From assembly GCF_000003815.2 (NCBI RefSeq), contig NC_049980.1:2601460-2665459 (forward strand): a stretch of 64,000 bases of DNA, given 5' to 3'. Positions 1 to 11,046 of this stretch are shown piece after piece. The notes under the pieces were generated by a model. That model did no database searches, was not told the origin of the DNA, and was given only the letters and a program-made list of their open reading frames with translations. Each line of letters begins with the position of its first letter. Positions within the stretch are counted from its first letter, which is position 1. The translations under genes were made by a program, and so were the position numbers. The stretch is from Branchiostoma floridae (lineage: Eukaryota; Chordata; Leptocardii; Amphioxiformes; Branchiostomatidae).

Positions 1-147
1 GTTCTGTTGGTGCAGGAATGAAGACTACACGGCCGATCTGCTAGTTATAGTTCTGTTGGTGCAGGAATGAAGACTACACGACTGATCTGCTAGTTATAGT
101 TCCTTTGGTGCAGGAATGAAGACTACACGGCTGATCTGCTAGTTATT
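1..147. repeat. 49-bp tandem repeat, three copies
   Basis: Three head-to-tail copies of a 49-bp unit beginning GTTCTGTTGGTGCAGGAATG start at 1, 50 and 99 and differ by a few bases. The array probably continues to the left of the window. No coding potential is seen. Confidence 0.9.
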
Positions 148-750
148 CTATTGCTACAGGAACCAGTACCGTATAGATCACCGTTTGCGTTCCCGTCCAA
201 CTTAGTATCTCAAATTCACACCATGTGATTATAGATTTATAGACCTGTGATCATATTAGTTATTCAAATGTTCAAAGGTAAAATGACAAGTTCATTATGT
301 TCTTGTATCTTATAAATCGTCAGTGTGCACCTGTAAAACAGGCGAGACGTTGACGTTCCTAGGAACAACTGAGACAGCTTTATGGTCATTACCTTCAAGT
401 GTGAGACGATATGAGTAAAGCTTTGTAAACTACATCAATATGTACAACTTAATCTTTAGTTCTAAACAGATGCCTGCTACTTAGAAAGCTAATTTCTTAC
501 ATCTTCATCAAGCTGATGTTGTTGATTTTGAACCTATTCGGGCCTGAGTTGAACAGAAACAGTTCTAACTGATCAATTCTTCATTTGTCCATTCTACCGG
601 CACGGATAGCCAAGAAGGTTATATTCAGTTACTAGTATGTTACTAGTATGTACGACCATACATATTTGCATTTTAGATACTTATTTTTGCATCGTTTGTT
701 TCGCTTTTCCCATACTGTAGAGTGATTTCTGGTGTACTCATGCGAGGTCA
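148..750. other. No gene or element recognised
   Basis: AT-rich single-copy-looking DNA. Only short open frames without recognisable protein similarity are present. Confidence 0.5.
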
Positions 751-824
751 TAGCCTGAGTACCATCCTCCGTAGTGACCGCTGTAGTGAGCCAGCGGTCA
801 TTACGGAGGATGGTACTCAGGCTA
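751..824. mobile_element. 74-bp foldback MITE (TAG...CTA family)
   Basis: A nearly perfect inverted repeat: the left arm TAGCCTGAGTACCATCCTCC is matched by its reverse complement at the right end, with a loop of about 10 bases. It is flanked by GCGAGGTCA (742-750) and GTGAGGTCA (825-833), a 9-bp target-site duplication with one mismatch. Size, hairpin form and duplication fit a non-autonomous DNA transposon. The superfamily is uncertain (hAT or Mutator by duplication length). Confidence 0.75.
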
Positions 825-837
825 GTGAGGTCATCGG

Positions 838-887
838 TGACGTCACAAACATGTGCGGAGGAAACTGCGTGACGGGATGTGACGTCA
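838..887. promoter_or_regulatory. Two CRE palindromes (TGACGTCA)
   Basis: The full CREB/ATF palindrome TGACGTCA occurs at 838-845 and 880-887, and again at 1289-1296. Three 8-mers within 460 bp is more than expected by chance. No adjacent transcription unit is recognised, so a regulatory role is only possible. Confidence 0.3.
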
Positions 888-1054
888 CACGACATGTTTT
901 TCAGGTATGGTTATGAGAATCCTGGTATGATTTCAATAATTTAGATGGATTTAAGTAATTTCTGAAACGGCGGAATTGATAATAAAACATTGTACCCAAA
1001 ATAATTGTATTTGGCGACATGACGGGCGAGGGTAGCGAGTGTAAGGAGCCCCGG

Positions 1055-1080
1055 TAGAATACCGATGGTACCCAGGCTAG
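1055..1080 (-). mobile_element. Solo end of the 751-824 MITE family
   Basis: The reverse complement of 1061-1080 reads CTAGCCTGGGTACCATCGGT, close to the end of the element at 751-824. No partner end is seen nearby, so this is a fragment. The rest of 825-1880 shows no gene. Confidence 0.5.
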
Positions 1081-1884
1081 GGGGAGGGATCGATAGAAAA
1101 CAATCTTCCACAGGAGAATTGGACAGCCTGTCAAGTAAAAGCACCATAAACCCCTAAAAGAACATAGTTACTTAAGTCTTAACTACGTGTCTGTTAGTCA
1201 TGCCCGATGGAGTGGCCATGTACGGACACAAATCATGGTAAACCTGAATTCTATTGGTAAGCGTATGCGGAAGTGTAAGGACAAGAGATGACGTCACACA
1301 TCTTGCATCGTGATTAAAGCAACATTGGCAGTGGCCAGGCGTGAAGCGGTTAATTTAGTATGTGATGTATGAAGATGTATGTAAGGTAAGAAAATGATAT
1401 AATTTGTCTGTTATGGTAACGTGTTGGTAGATAGGTTTCGATCATTGGTCATTTATCAGCGTAGTATACTATATAATTCAATTACAACACCAATATCAAA
1501 TGATACCTAAGATACAAGTTTATGCTCATGCACGGGATGTGAAGAGTCATCATCGTAGACATGGACAGAAGCTGAGAGACAGATGCAAAGGTTTAATGTT
1601 TGGAAGCAGCCCTTAAGATGGATAAATGTGTGGTTATAAACACCACTTGAAGAGGACCACTTTATATCTACAAGCGCCATGGTTTGATGACCAGAACAGC
1701 TTTGCGTAGAAGTTGTAACAGCGTCCCCTTACGCAGGAACTCAATGTTGCAAGAGCCCAGGCTTAGGCTCCTGCACTGAGTAGATCAAAGATGCCATCTA
1801 CCGATTTGGACACGAAATACTTTTATGAAGGTTAGACATCCAGATAAACAATACACAAGTGTGGCGTCGGGCGTGGCTTGTGTG

Positions 1885-2000
1885 GCGTCGGGCGTGGCGT
1901 AACTGGTAGAGCTTTCGGCTCGGAATCTATGGGTCCTGAGTTCGATTCCCACCGTGCCCCCGACGTTGTGTCCTTGGGAAAGGCACTTTACACGACTTTC
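1885..2000 (+). mobile_element. tRNA-derived SINE fragment
   Basis: The sequence has an A-box-like stretch (TGGCGTAACTGGTAGAGC), a B-box-like GAGTTCGATTCCC and then the non-tRNA body CCTTGGGAAAGGCACTTTAC. That body recurs in a second copy at 28660-28940. The acceptor arms pair, but the T-arm does not, so it is not a functional tRNA. A 19-bp direct duplication (GTGGCGTCGGGCGTGGC-type) lies at the 5' edge. Confidence 0.65.
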
Positions 2001-2403
2001 CTTCTGTCTGTACCGTGTATGTGGCATTGTTAATATAAGTTACAAAAACTTGAGTGCAGTGCCACATCGTCCTCGTCTGTCCAAAAGCAAATAGAAAAAA
2101 AAACAATACACGCCGAAGAAGAGTGTTAGGTCATTTAAAAAGTCAATCGCCCATTTTATCCAGTTGTAGAGATTGAATTGCATTTGAATATTGATTACCT
2201 GGATGTCTAACCTTAGGAGTACACAACATCTACATGGAATCAGTATTATGTCATATGCATACAATATGGTTACAAAACAAGGAATTTAACTCATATAAAA
2301 CCAGAGGCTCTGCTGTGTTACCAAGGTCACACACCAGGAGGCCCAAAATCTATCTTTCCACATGACAGATGTGATTAGAATCCATCTGAAGGTCCTTACG
2401 TTA
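2001..2403. other. No gene recognised
   Basis: Low-complexity AT-rich DNA with no supported feature. Confidence 0.4.
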
Positions 2404-2411
2404 TGCTGACC

Positions 2412-2499
2412 CACCCTCAAACTCAGGGTTGACAATCGCGGCAAAGCCTAACGATATCGCTAGACTTTGCCGCGGTTGTCAACCCTGAGTGTGAGGGTG
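2412..2499. mobile_element. 88-bp hairpin MITE with 8-bp target duplication
   Basis: The ends are CACCCTCAAACTCAGGGTTG and its near-perfect reverse complement, and the whole element folds into one hairpin. It is flanked by a perfect 8-bp direct repeat, TGCTGACC, at 2404-2411 and 2500-2507. The 8-bp duplication fits hAT-type transposition. A non-autonomous element this clean with an intact duplication suggests fairly recent insertion. Confidence 0.85.
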
Positions 2500-2769
2500 T
2501 GCTGACCACAAAGATACGAAAACACAGAGGTACCGACACAGACACAGACCAAGCACACATACACACCATGACCAAGCACAATATTTTGAAGACAAAATCA
2601 AGCACATCCCACTCAATATGTAGACAATTCACGTGCAAATTGTGGATACTACTTTTGTTACTTCTTGTCCAATGTCGTTCAATTTACTGGCTCAAGTAAA
2701 GTGGATGGTCCACACCAGATACAAGCATATTTACTAAAAACTTCAGCTTCGAACGAGAACCCCCGGATC

Positions 2770-3600
2770 CATTGTTTTGAGCAGGTTGCCATCCAGCCAC
2801 AGAGTTGTCATGATTTGGTGAAAGACTAGAACCAGTTCTCCCATCCCGCTCAGACCGTTAAACGTCCCCCGTTAGTGAGATTGCGGTTTATCCAACTCGA
2901 GGAGACGTCCATATACTGCATTTTACCGAATCTGTAGAAAGCTTTATTGTCTATGGTGGTGAGAGACGGCTGCTGCCAGAAGGCTAGATCCTGCAGTTCC
3001 GTCAGCTGCAGAAAAGCTTTAGACGGAAGCTCTCGAACGTAATTCCTTACCTGATCCAAGGCCAAGGGATTCCGTCGTCTTTAAGAATTCGCAGTTAACA
3101 ACTTTTAGTTCCTTTTTGTTTTGGAAAGCTCCCGGCGCCGTGGTCTCGACTTTGTCATCAGAGAACTCCAGATGTACGATTTCTGTCATGCAGGTTTGTA
3201 AACGCGTCCGCTTTGACCTGGACTGCTCTGTTGGAAATGGGATATCATAAGTCAGCTTTGAGGGCAGGTAGGCTGGGAAAGGATTTTGTTAAGGACAGGT
3301 CGAGCGTTTTTGCAAAGGTCAACTGACTGTTCAGTTTGTTATCGCTCAGTTCTATCGAGTCTACAGATTTGAGATATCTAAAGTTGATTTTGGAGACAAT
3401 GGGGATGTCTGCTGTGTTGAAGGATGAGATGTACGCCAGTCGGGATGCCTAGCGCCTGAGGGGACTGATGTGAGACCAAGCCGGCTGCACTTCATGATCT
3501 TCGTTCCTTCCAGACACTTGCAGCCCTTGGGACAGACCGCCTGAGGACAGCCCTAGAAACAGGTCGCATTGGGGCGGGATAGGCCAGCTTGGCACAGCCC
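2770..3600 (-). pseudogene. Decayed duplicate of the neighbouring LRR gene
   Basis: Reading 3600 to 2770 on the minus strand gives pieces of the intact gene at 4105-5649 in the same order. First comes a cysteine-rich LRR N-cap (CPKGCKCLEG, then CSRLGLTSVP), then LKSVDSIELSDNKLNSQL with an internal deletion, then ELPSKAFLQLTELQDL and WQQPSLTTIDNKAFY, and finally a segment matching the parent's 4650-4700. The pieces lie in different frames with stops between them, and no last (C-cap) exon is seen. This is a frameshifted tandem copy rather than a working gene. Confidence 0.8.
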
Positions 3601-4104
3601 CCAGCACCAGATGGGACACCGACCTAACGCCTGACATTTTCTGTAGCCAGGACTTTGTACCTAACGTCAAAGTACAACATGTACGGTTCATATAAATCAG
3701 CTGCCTTATGAAAAAACAACAACCTGAAGCAACATCAAAATATAAGTTTTTGCACACATGAGATGTACACAGAAAGTGTTCAAGGAATGGAATCGTTTAA
3801 TACATGAATCCGCATTAAAGTGACAATGTGTTTAATCCAACAAGCAAGTTTCTCACAGCCGTCGACAATCGCTTTACATGTAGGATCCCTATCCGAGAAC
3901 ACCATTGGCACAGTTTCTCATACGACAGTGTCTCAGTTACATTACATAGGTTACATGAGCACGGTTTTATCTGGTCGTAAGGAACCACTACTTAATCGTG
4001 GCACGTGACTGCTTTACGCAACAAATCAGGGGTCTTTACTTTACACATGATCTAAGAAAAACGGCTCTCAAATAGACTGGATTAAAACTTGATATTAGTC
4101 CCCG

Positions 4105-4309
4105 TCAACTGCACACAAAATCATTTGGAGAAAGCGTATCAAAAGCCCGTCCCTTGAGTTTGGGCGGCGCATTACACACATTGAGGTGAGGATCTTGAAT
4201 GGTCGGAGCGGTGTTGTTGTTGTCGATGTGTTCCTTGAGCCAGCGGAGGTGGCAGTCACATGTCCACGGGTTTCCCCACAGGTACACTTCCGACAAGCGG
4301 GGTAGAACG
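4105..4309 (-). CDS. LRR gene exon 2 (LRR C-cap, stop)
   Basis: The exon starts after TTCCTCTTTAG and reads SVLPRLSEVYLWGNPW, completing the last repeat, then the C-cap cysteines and a TGA at 4107-4105. Confidence 0.85.
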
Positions 4310-5649
4310 CTAAAGAGGAAGGGACGTGTGCGTTATACAGTGTATTTGTTACTGGCCTTTTCTGACATAGCAGCAACGGTAGTGAACAGTTATCTTTCTC
4401 TAGCAGGTGGGGCCGTTGGAATAAGCATTCCGGACCATTTGAATAAACATTCTGGACCGCTCGAATAAGCATTCTGATCCAAACATTTCTAAAAAATGAA
4501 AATGGAGGATAAATTTAACTTTCAAGTCAAGATACACCTGATACACTTCATGTTTGATACCACTGAACATAACTTCAGAAACACTTGTAAAAAGGGAAAC
4601 GACCGATGACGTAGTACACACCTCGTATCAAGAACCTCGGGAGAGAGCGTGGTGATGAGGTTCGCATCCAGCCACAGGGACGACAGGTTCTTCATGTCGT
4701 GGAAAGCTCCTGCTGGGATCGCTGGGATCTTGTTCAGCGACAGGTACACCTGCCAGGTCCCCGTCAGACCGTCCATCGTGCGGCCCGTCACCCTGTTCAA
4801 CCCCGTGGAGGTGGCGTCCAGGATCTGCAGCTTCCCCAGACCAGCAAATGCGTCATCATCGATGGTGGTGAGGGAGGGCTGTTGCCAGATCTCCAACGTC
4901 TGGAGCTCAGTCAGGTTGGAGAAGACTCTGGACGGGAGCTCCACGATCTTGTTCCCGACCAGATCCAAGTGTTCCAGACCTGGAGGAAGGTCTACAGGAA
5001 CGCGCGTCAGCTGGTTAAACCTCAGGCCCAGGATAGAGAGTTTGCTGGCCGGCTGGAAGACGCTTGTAGGGATGCCGTTGTCGTTAAGTTTGTTGAAGTC
5101 ACAGTAAAATACGGCCAGGTTTGATAGGTTGTGAAATGCACCGGGTGCGATAGACTCCACTCCGTTGTAGGAAATATCCAAGTGGATCAAATCAGACAGG
5201 TTTGCGAATGCTTCTTTTTTGACGTGCTTGAGGCTATTTTGTATGAAGTACAGAGTCATCAGCTGTGAAGGTAGGTACGTTGGGAAGTCTTCAAACTTCC
5301 TGTTGTCCGACAGATCCAGTGTCTGGAGGGAGGGAACATCATCAAACGCGTCTGCCGGGATCCCCTCACTGTTTAACTGGTTAGAGCTCAGGTCTAAGAA
5401 CTGGAGAGACTTGAGCCCTCTGAAGTTGTCCCGTGAGACCTTGGCGATGTTGTTGTTCTCCAGGATGAGCTGTTGTACGTTAGCGGGGATGGCGGTCGGG
5501 ACGCGCGTCAGGCCCAGGCGGCTGCAGTTCACGATGAGGGTCCCGTGCTCACACTCGCAGTGCTCCGGGCAGCCTGGAGCAGCCACCGTGACCCAGGCCA
5601 ACAGGACGGCTGGCGTCAGGAGGAGAATAGCAGTTCTAAAGGAGGCCAT
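4105..5649 (-). CDS. Secreted leucine-rich-repeat protein, two exons
   Basis: Exons 5649-4622 and 4309-4105 splice in frame: donor GAG|GTGTGT at 4621, acceptor TTTAG at 4310, with the split codon AG+C giving Ser. The product is 410 residues. Residues 1-24 are a hydrophobic signal peptide (AILLLTPAVLLAWVTVAA). A cysteine LRR N-cap follows (CPEHCECEHG...NCSRLGL), then about 11 LRRs of alternating length, for example LQFLDLSSNQLNSEGIP. A cysteine LRR C-cap closes it (GNPWTCDCHLRWLKEHI ... DFVCS, stop). There is no membrane segment or GPI-like tail, so it is predicted to be extracellular and soluble. The repeat spacing resembles small leucine-rich proteoglycans, while the C-cap resembles Slit/VLR-type proteins. 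The ligand is unknown. Several NxS/T sites lie in the repeats. ATTAAA polyadenylation-like signals occur near 3830 and 3800. Confidence 0.85.
4622..5649 (-). CDS. LRR gene exon 1 (signal peptide, N-cap, LRRs)
   Basis: The ATG at 5649-5647 opens the only long minus-strand frame here and is followed at once by a signal peptide. The exon ends at 4622, before GTGTGTAC; reading on would leave the LRR pattern (CVLRHRSFPF) and end without a C-cap. Confidence 0.85.
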
Positions 5650-6450
5650 TTTCTACTGACGTTCCTTACTGCAAAGCTTGAGTTAACCCTCGTGATATAA
5701 TCAACCTTTGGCTTCGGTGCACGTCTCTCTAGGAAGCACGATCACAAATATTTGAACAATCGACGAACAAACATTCCCCTGTGCTGATTGTAAAACTTCA
5801 AAGAATGTGATTCAGTGTCTAATATTCAGTGTATGATCGGAAGTAATTGACACGTAAAAGGCAAGGTTCAATAGATGCGATGTCACAAATAAATTGTTTG
5901 GTTCTTAGGTTTTGTCCCGAAGACGCACTGTCGATGTAAGAACAGCGTCAAAATATCAATGGTCGGGGACCAAAGGCTATAGGTCAAAGAGTTCACGTGG
6001 AATATGGACCGTCCCTCCCCTGCACCTGACTGTGTACGCTTATAGTTAAAATGGTAAATAAACTCTTGGTCCCGCTCGTTCAGACTTCAATTTGGGAAGC
6101 AGAATGGGGAGTACAACGACGTCGTGCCGCGCGGTGGAGGGGGTCAGTCATGGGTCGGAGGTCATCGTCCGGACCCGGGACGGTCTCGTTTTTATATCCA
6201 CATGGGTACCTCCTTTAAGAACCCTAAAGAATGAGTGAGAGGAGTCAAGAGTTAGCCAGAAGAAAAGTCTGGAGCCACGGGCTGAGTCTGTAGGAGAATC
6301 AGGAGGGCGGACAGATCAGACTGTTTAACGTCAACCATCACAAGGTTTGTTTTCCCCGTGAAAACGGAGGTATTGTAATCAGTTATTGTTTCGTTTGTTG
6401 TCTTGATGAGTCCTACATGCGCTTCCGCAGTTAGGTAAATATGTGAATCG
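5650..6450. other. 5' flank of the LRR gene
   Basis: This holds the presumed promoter and 5' UTR of the minus-strand LRR gene. No TATA box in a convincing place and no other gene were seen. Confidence 0.35.
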
Positions 6451-6454
6451 ACAG

Positions 6455-6612
6455 GAGCGCATTCAGGATACCCAGAACGCGCTCCTCGCTTGCGACGTAT
6501 TCTGGATTTCCCAGAAGCGCTTTTGGGATAAAAGACAATCTGGGATGCAGACCTATCCCAGATGTGCTTCTATCCTAGAAGCACTTGTGGGTAGAAGACA
6601 ATCTGGGATATA
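6455..6612. repeat. Imperfect direct and inverted repeats
   Basis: The blocks around GGGATAAAAGACAATCTGGGAT (6526-6547) and GGGTAGAAGACAATCTGGGAT (6589-6610) repeat, each preceded by AGAAGC. GTGCTTCTA TCC TAGAAGCAC forms a small hairpin. Probably a remnant of a small foldback element. Confidence 0.5.
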
Positions 6613-7332
6613 ACAGCAACATGTTAGGCGAACTGTGTAATAGGATACTTGGAGAATTGGATGCATAGTTAGACTCAGGTCTAATGGTATTGTTCTTGAG
6701 AGCAATGATAACTGATGGCCACACAGTAATATCAGGTTATTGGGGGTACCCGAATAGAACCCGTCTGATGTTTGATTAATTATATCAGTGTCTTGCATTT
6801 TTCATTCAATGATCAAAGATCGTCCACCGGCTCGCAGCATCCTTGGGAAATATCAATCGATAATTAATTGTTGCTACTTTTATGTAATTATATAATTATC
6901 TTTCTGTCTTTCTTGTCAATAACCTGCCATTTCCATTTTCTTTAATTAATAGCGGCGCCAATGTAATTTGCCTGTGTATGTTTCTTTATTAAAAAAATAT
7001 ATCGACCGATGGAAAATATGACAACTTTTGACGTGGTGTGTGCCTATAAACTTCCTGCATCATTTCCAAGTGTTAATTTTCAAAAGTAACAAGTGACCGT
7101 AGGTAACATAGTCTGTGACGTCGGTTTGGTATTTTTTTGGTTGTTATGTTCTTTTTGCTTGTTGTTTGCTTATATTCTTTATGTATTTAATCATGGTGTT
7201 AAACAGATGGTATATGTAAGTTTGCTTGTGATGTCTGCGTAATATGAAGCAGGTTGACTGAAACCTATGTTGTTTGGCGATCCTCTTTACTGAGGTTGAC
7301 CATGATGCACGTAGCTTTCTTTTGGGGCAGGT
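6613..7332. other. No gene recognised
   Basis: AT-rich DNA with only short unsupported frames. Confidence 0.35.
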
Positions 7333-7380
7333 GATATATATATATATATATATATATAACGTTAAATATATATATATATA
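7333..7380. repeat. (TA)n microsatellite
   Basis: Two TA runs separated by ACGTTAA. Confidence 0.95.
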
Positions 7381-8018
7381 GATGTATATACATAGGTTTA
7401 CTGATATCCAGTTGTGATTCTTCATTAAACATCCAGTGTCAGGTGCACACAATGAGCAATGCTGACACCACATTTCCTGTCTCCTCCAATCTCATTGATG
7501 AATCTATGAAACCGCACATCCACGTCCCCATTATAACGAAGAGAGCAAACACTACCTATTGAGCAACGCGAATTGTAAGATGTTGCGGCAACTTTCCAAC
7601 GACTTTGCACGTTCTAACCATAAAGGCATATGACTACCAACCACGCAAATTATTTTTTACTATAGTATGTGATCCCAGCCTCAATAATAAAGGCACAATG
7701 CCGGAGCAAGGGGAAAACAGCATAGTGCAAGAAAAATCAGTTACGTACCATCAACTGCAGTGCCAGGCAGAAAGTAATATTGAACAACACGCGGAAGTCA
7801 GCATCACACAAAAGACCACAAAGTCAACTCACAGCCACACTGTCTAGATCGGACAAGAGACTGATGTACAAGCCTTGAAGACAGCATTATCATAATTAAG
7901 GTACCAACCATGTTAATTTAAAAAGTAAATGGCGATTGGCCCGCAGCTACTTAGAATTACCGTAAATAGGTGATACTGTCATATTCAAAGTAGATCGATG
8001 TTATAAAAAATATCATGA
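7381..8018. other. No gene recognised
   Basis: Short open frames near 7425-7610 (minus) and 7605-7847 (plus) have no recognisable domain or splice partner. Confidence 0.35.
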
Positions 8019-8090
8019 CCAGCTGGTCGCGGCTGTTGACAACATGTACAGCTCGTCACAGCTGGCCACAGCTGGTCACAGCTGGTCATA
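8019..8090. repeat. CAGCTGGTCA short tandem repeat
   Basis: Diverged tandem copies of a ~10-bp unit containing the E-box CAGCTG (CACAGCTGGTCACAGCTGGT). Confidence 0.75.
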
Positions 8091-8139
8091 GATTTTGACG
8101 AATTTTGAGAAACTTGTGTGAATGGTAAAATAAATATCC

Positions 8140-10270
8140 AACATATTTCGAGAAAGGTGAACAACTGTCAAAGCGGCCCAGAACCGAAATACACCGCCAA
8201 AACAAACCCACGTGCATCATCGACAACCTCAGTGTACATAGCGGACCTGCCAAACCACATACGATTCAGACAGAGAACATACAGATACAAATACGACCAC
8301 GCGTAAACGTGATAAAACGACAACGGAAATATGCAAATACAGATGAAAACGCGCGTGAAATTGACTGTACATATCACGCTTGAACAAGCAGACTTGGACC
8401 AATACATCGTGAAACGTACAAATACAAGGGGTGATATCTGACATTATTACATCCATACTGAAAGCAACTAGCGCGACAAAAAAAACACCGTGCGTCATCG
8501 TCTAACACTGTGCAGAGAACCTGCCAAACCACAAACGTATGCGACAACGGAAACTACAGATACAGGTACGAATGCGCGTTTGACGACAAGAAAACATTAC
8601 GCCTTGCAATATTTCATTATGGCAAGACTCACACAAAGCGGCTCTGGACCAAAACACCACAAGACGAAGAAATTGTAGGGGTGATATTTACCACAAGACG
8701 AAGAAATTGTAGGGGTAATATTTTTATATACATCCATAATAAAACGAGCTGCCGCGAAAAAAAAACGTGCATCATCGTCAACCTCAGTGCAGAGGACTTG
8801 CCAAACAACGTACGTATGCGACAACGGGAACATGCAGTTACAGGTGCGAATGCGAATTAACTTTGACGATCAGATAAAACCACGTATCTGCTTGACAATA
8901 TCAATTAACGCATGACCCATAGGCCATGTTGATTTGATTATATGGATGACATCCTCCGGGAACTCCAAAACTGATGCGAGCGAGCGAATAAAAAAAAAGT
9001 TTGGCCAAAAAAAAAGTTGCCTTCAGTATGAAATCAAAGTGGCCAGGAAGGTTGAACATAGGACTAAACACACATAGTATGGTATACCAACAGTTAGGTG
9101 TAGGGACCAGTACATCATACGGGTGCAAAACATTTTTTTCTTCTTGGACCAATCCGAAAAAAAACAGACCTGAAAAAAGCAACAGAGGAACAGGTTTCGC
9201 CAATTACAAAATGGACACACTATGTCGGCAGCCATTTGGGGTCTAACCGGGGGGCCAAGATGACAACAAGAGCGAAGTCAAGTAGAGTTTATAGTCAATT
9301 GCACCAAGTTTCTACAGTCAAAGGTACAGAGACAGTTAGCCTTTGTTACATGGGATTTCAAAATGCAGTGGGAGTCCAATAATCCACCAAACAGATTCGT
9401 TTGTAGCAAAATTGACCAATTACCATTGTTTTGAGTATTGCCAGTTCTCAAGTTTCCACAGACAATCAGGTCCAGGTTCAGGTCCGGACCTGGAAATGAT
9501 CCTCTGGACCTGAATTTTCTGTACTGGTACCTCCCCCAACCAACAATAGATTTTTTTTTTCTTTCTGTCCTTTCACATCTTATTCTTTGACTTTAGATTT
9601 ATTTTGGCATTCTATGGCATTAGTTATCTGTTTTCTGATACTTTTTTTTTCAATCTATGGAATATTTGTGCTCATTTTACAGCTGCTTTGCACAATTTAT
9701 TGTGTGGTCGAAAACTTTTTTTGGGGGGGAAATGGCCGAAAATTGGTGCGAGCGCGGATGTCATCCATATAATCAAATCAACGTGGCCATATACAGGGGA
9801 TCTGGACCAATACACCGGAAGATGAACATTTTGTAGGGGTGTTATTTTTATAACATCCGTAATAAAACCGGCAGCCGCGAAAAAAACAAAACAACGTGCA
9901 TCATCGTCAACCTCAGTGTAGAGGACTTGCCAAACAACGTACGTATGCGACAACGGGAACATGCAATTATAGGTGCGAACGCGACTTAACTTTGACGATC
10001 AGATAAAACCACGTATCTGCTTGACAATATCAATTACCGCATGACCCACATACAGGGAATCTGGACCAATACACCGGAAGATGAACATTTTGTAGGGGTG
10101 TTATTTTTATAACATCCATAATAAAACCACCTGCCGCCAAAAAAAATCCACGTGCATCATCGTCAACCTCAGTACAGAGGACCTGCCAAACCACATAGAA
10201 TTCAGACAATGGGAACATATAGATACAGCTGCGAACGCGCGAAAACCAGACAAAACTAAAAGTCTGTCGA
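8140..10270 (+). repeat. ~255-bp tandem array, about five units, split by a MITE
   Basis: A diverged unit recurs with landmarks TGGACCAATACA..., AGGGGTGATATTT, GTGCATCATCGTCAACCTCA and GACCTGCCAAACCAC. The TGGACC landmark lies near 8394, 8645, 9802 and 10061. The large 8645-9802 spacing is explained by the 867-bp MITE at 8922-9788. One unit also carries a 34-bp internal duplication near 8670-8725. Several short plus and minus open frames here are by-products of the repeat. Confidence 0.75.
8922..9788. mobile_element. Harbinger-like non-autonomous DNA transposon, copy A
   Basis: The 33-bp terminal inverted repeats start GGCCATGTTGATTTGATTAT and end with the complement at 9756-9788 (one mismatch). 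A 3-bp duplication, ATA, lies at 8919-8921 and 9789-9791. The interior matches the second copy at 24453-25140. No transposase frame is seen. The 3-bp duplication and GGC-type ends suggest PIF/Harbinger. It is inserted in a unit of the ~255-bp array, and the neighbouring unit at about 10040-10060 keeps the uninterrupted sequence. Confidence 0.85.
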
Positions 10271-10309
10271 CCAGAGGTTCTGGTCACAGACTAATAACAC
10301 TATATAAAG

Positions 10310-10443
10310 AATACAACACGGTGTATTCCGTTTCACCCGAGGTACCAGCCCGACCGTGGGTAGGATCGCCCGACGGCCGGAGGGTGATCCGACCCGCGGG
10401 AGGGCTGGGACCGAGGGTGATGCGGAATACACCGTGTTGTATT
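10310..10443. mobile_element. 134-bp GC-rich foldback element
   Basis: AATACAACACGGTGTATTCC at the left is mirrored at the right end (to 10443). The interior also pairs imperfectly, so nearly the whole segment is one hairpin. The flanks are AT-rich, and no unambiguous target duplication is seen. Confidence 0.7.
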
Positions 10444-11046
10444 TTATTTATGTCATACCCACCTGAGAAAACACATGTTTCTCACTATGCGAAATGCGCC
10501 AGAAGTTCAGAAAATTTAATTAGTGCCCATGAACAAAGTTTGTTACAATAGCGATTCCAGTGTCATATTCCAAGATACGGACACATATTTGACAGTTTGT
10601 GACAGATTTTTGTTCCCTATACATATGATATTGGTCACTAATCGCTTTTTTGGCCTTCCAGTTTCCTATCTCCGCGCTAGCTGAACGTGGTTTGCTACAG
10701 CCGCTCCCATGCCTTCGTCACAGCAAAGGGTATCAACGCGAAAAAGGACATCAACGCGCCTCCTAGCGGAAGCGACACCGCGCGACAGGCGCCCAGTATC
10801 ATCACAGGTGGGAGGTGCGGAAAGAAATTGGGAAAATATTGGGGGGTGGCCATGATAGAAAGGGAGGGATAGGAAAAAAAATTCTAGTGCTGCTCGTCCC
10901 ATTTGGCTCCGTTGTCACGTGACAGGATAATTCTGGCTGGTGCATTTCATTGATACTTGGTACAATATAGGCAACAGGTCACAAAACATACGTATAACCT
11001 TGAAACTGACATTCGCGTCTTGTTGTCGGCATGGCAAAGAAATGAC
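10444..11046. other. No gene recognised
   Basis: Single-copy-looking DNA between a foldback element and a minisatellite. Open frames at 10666-10902 show no known domain. Confidence 0.35.

Noticed and set aside
1885..1960. Candidate tRNA gene
   Set aside because: Acceptor stem pairs but the T-stem does not, and a SINE body follows.
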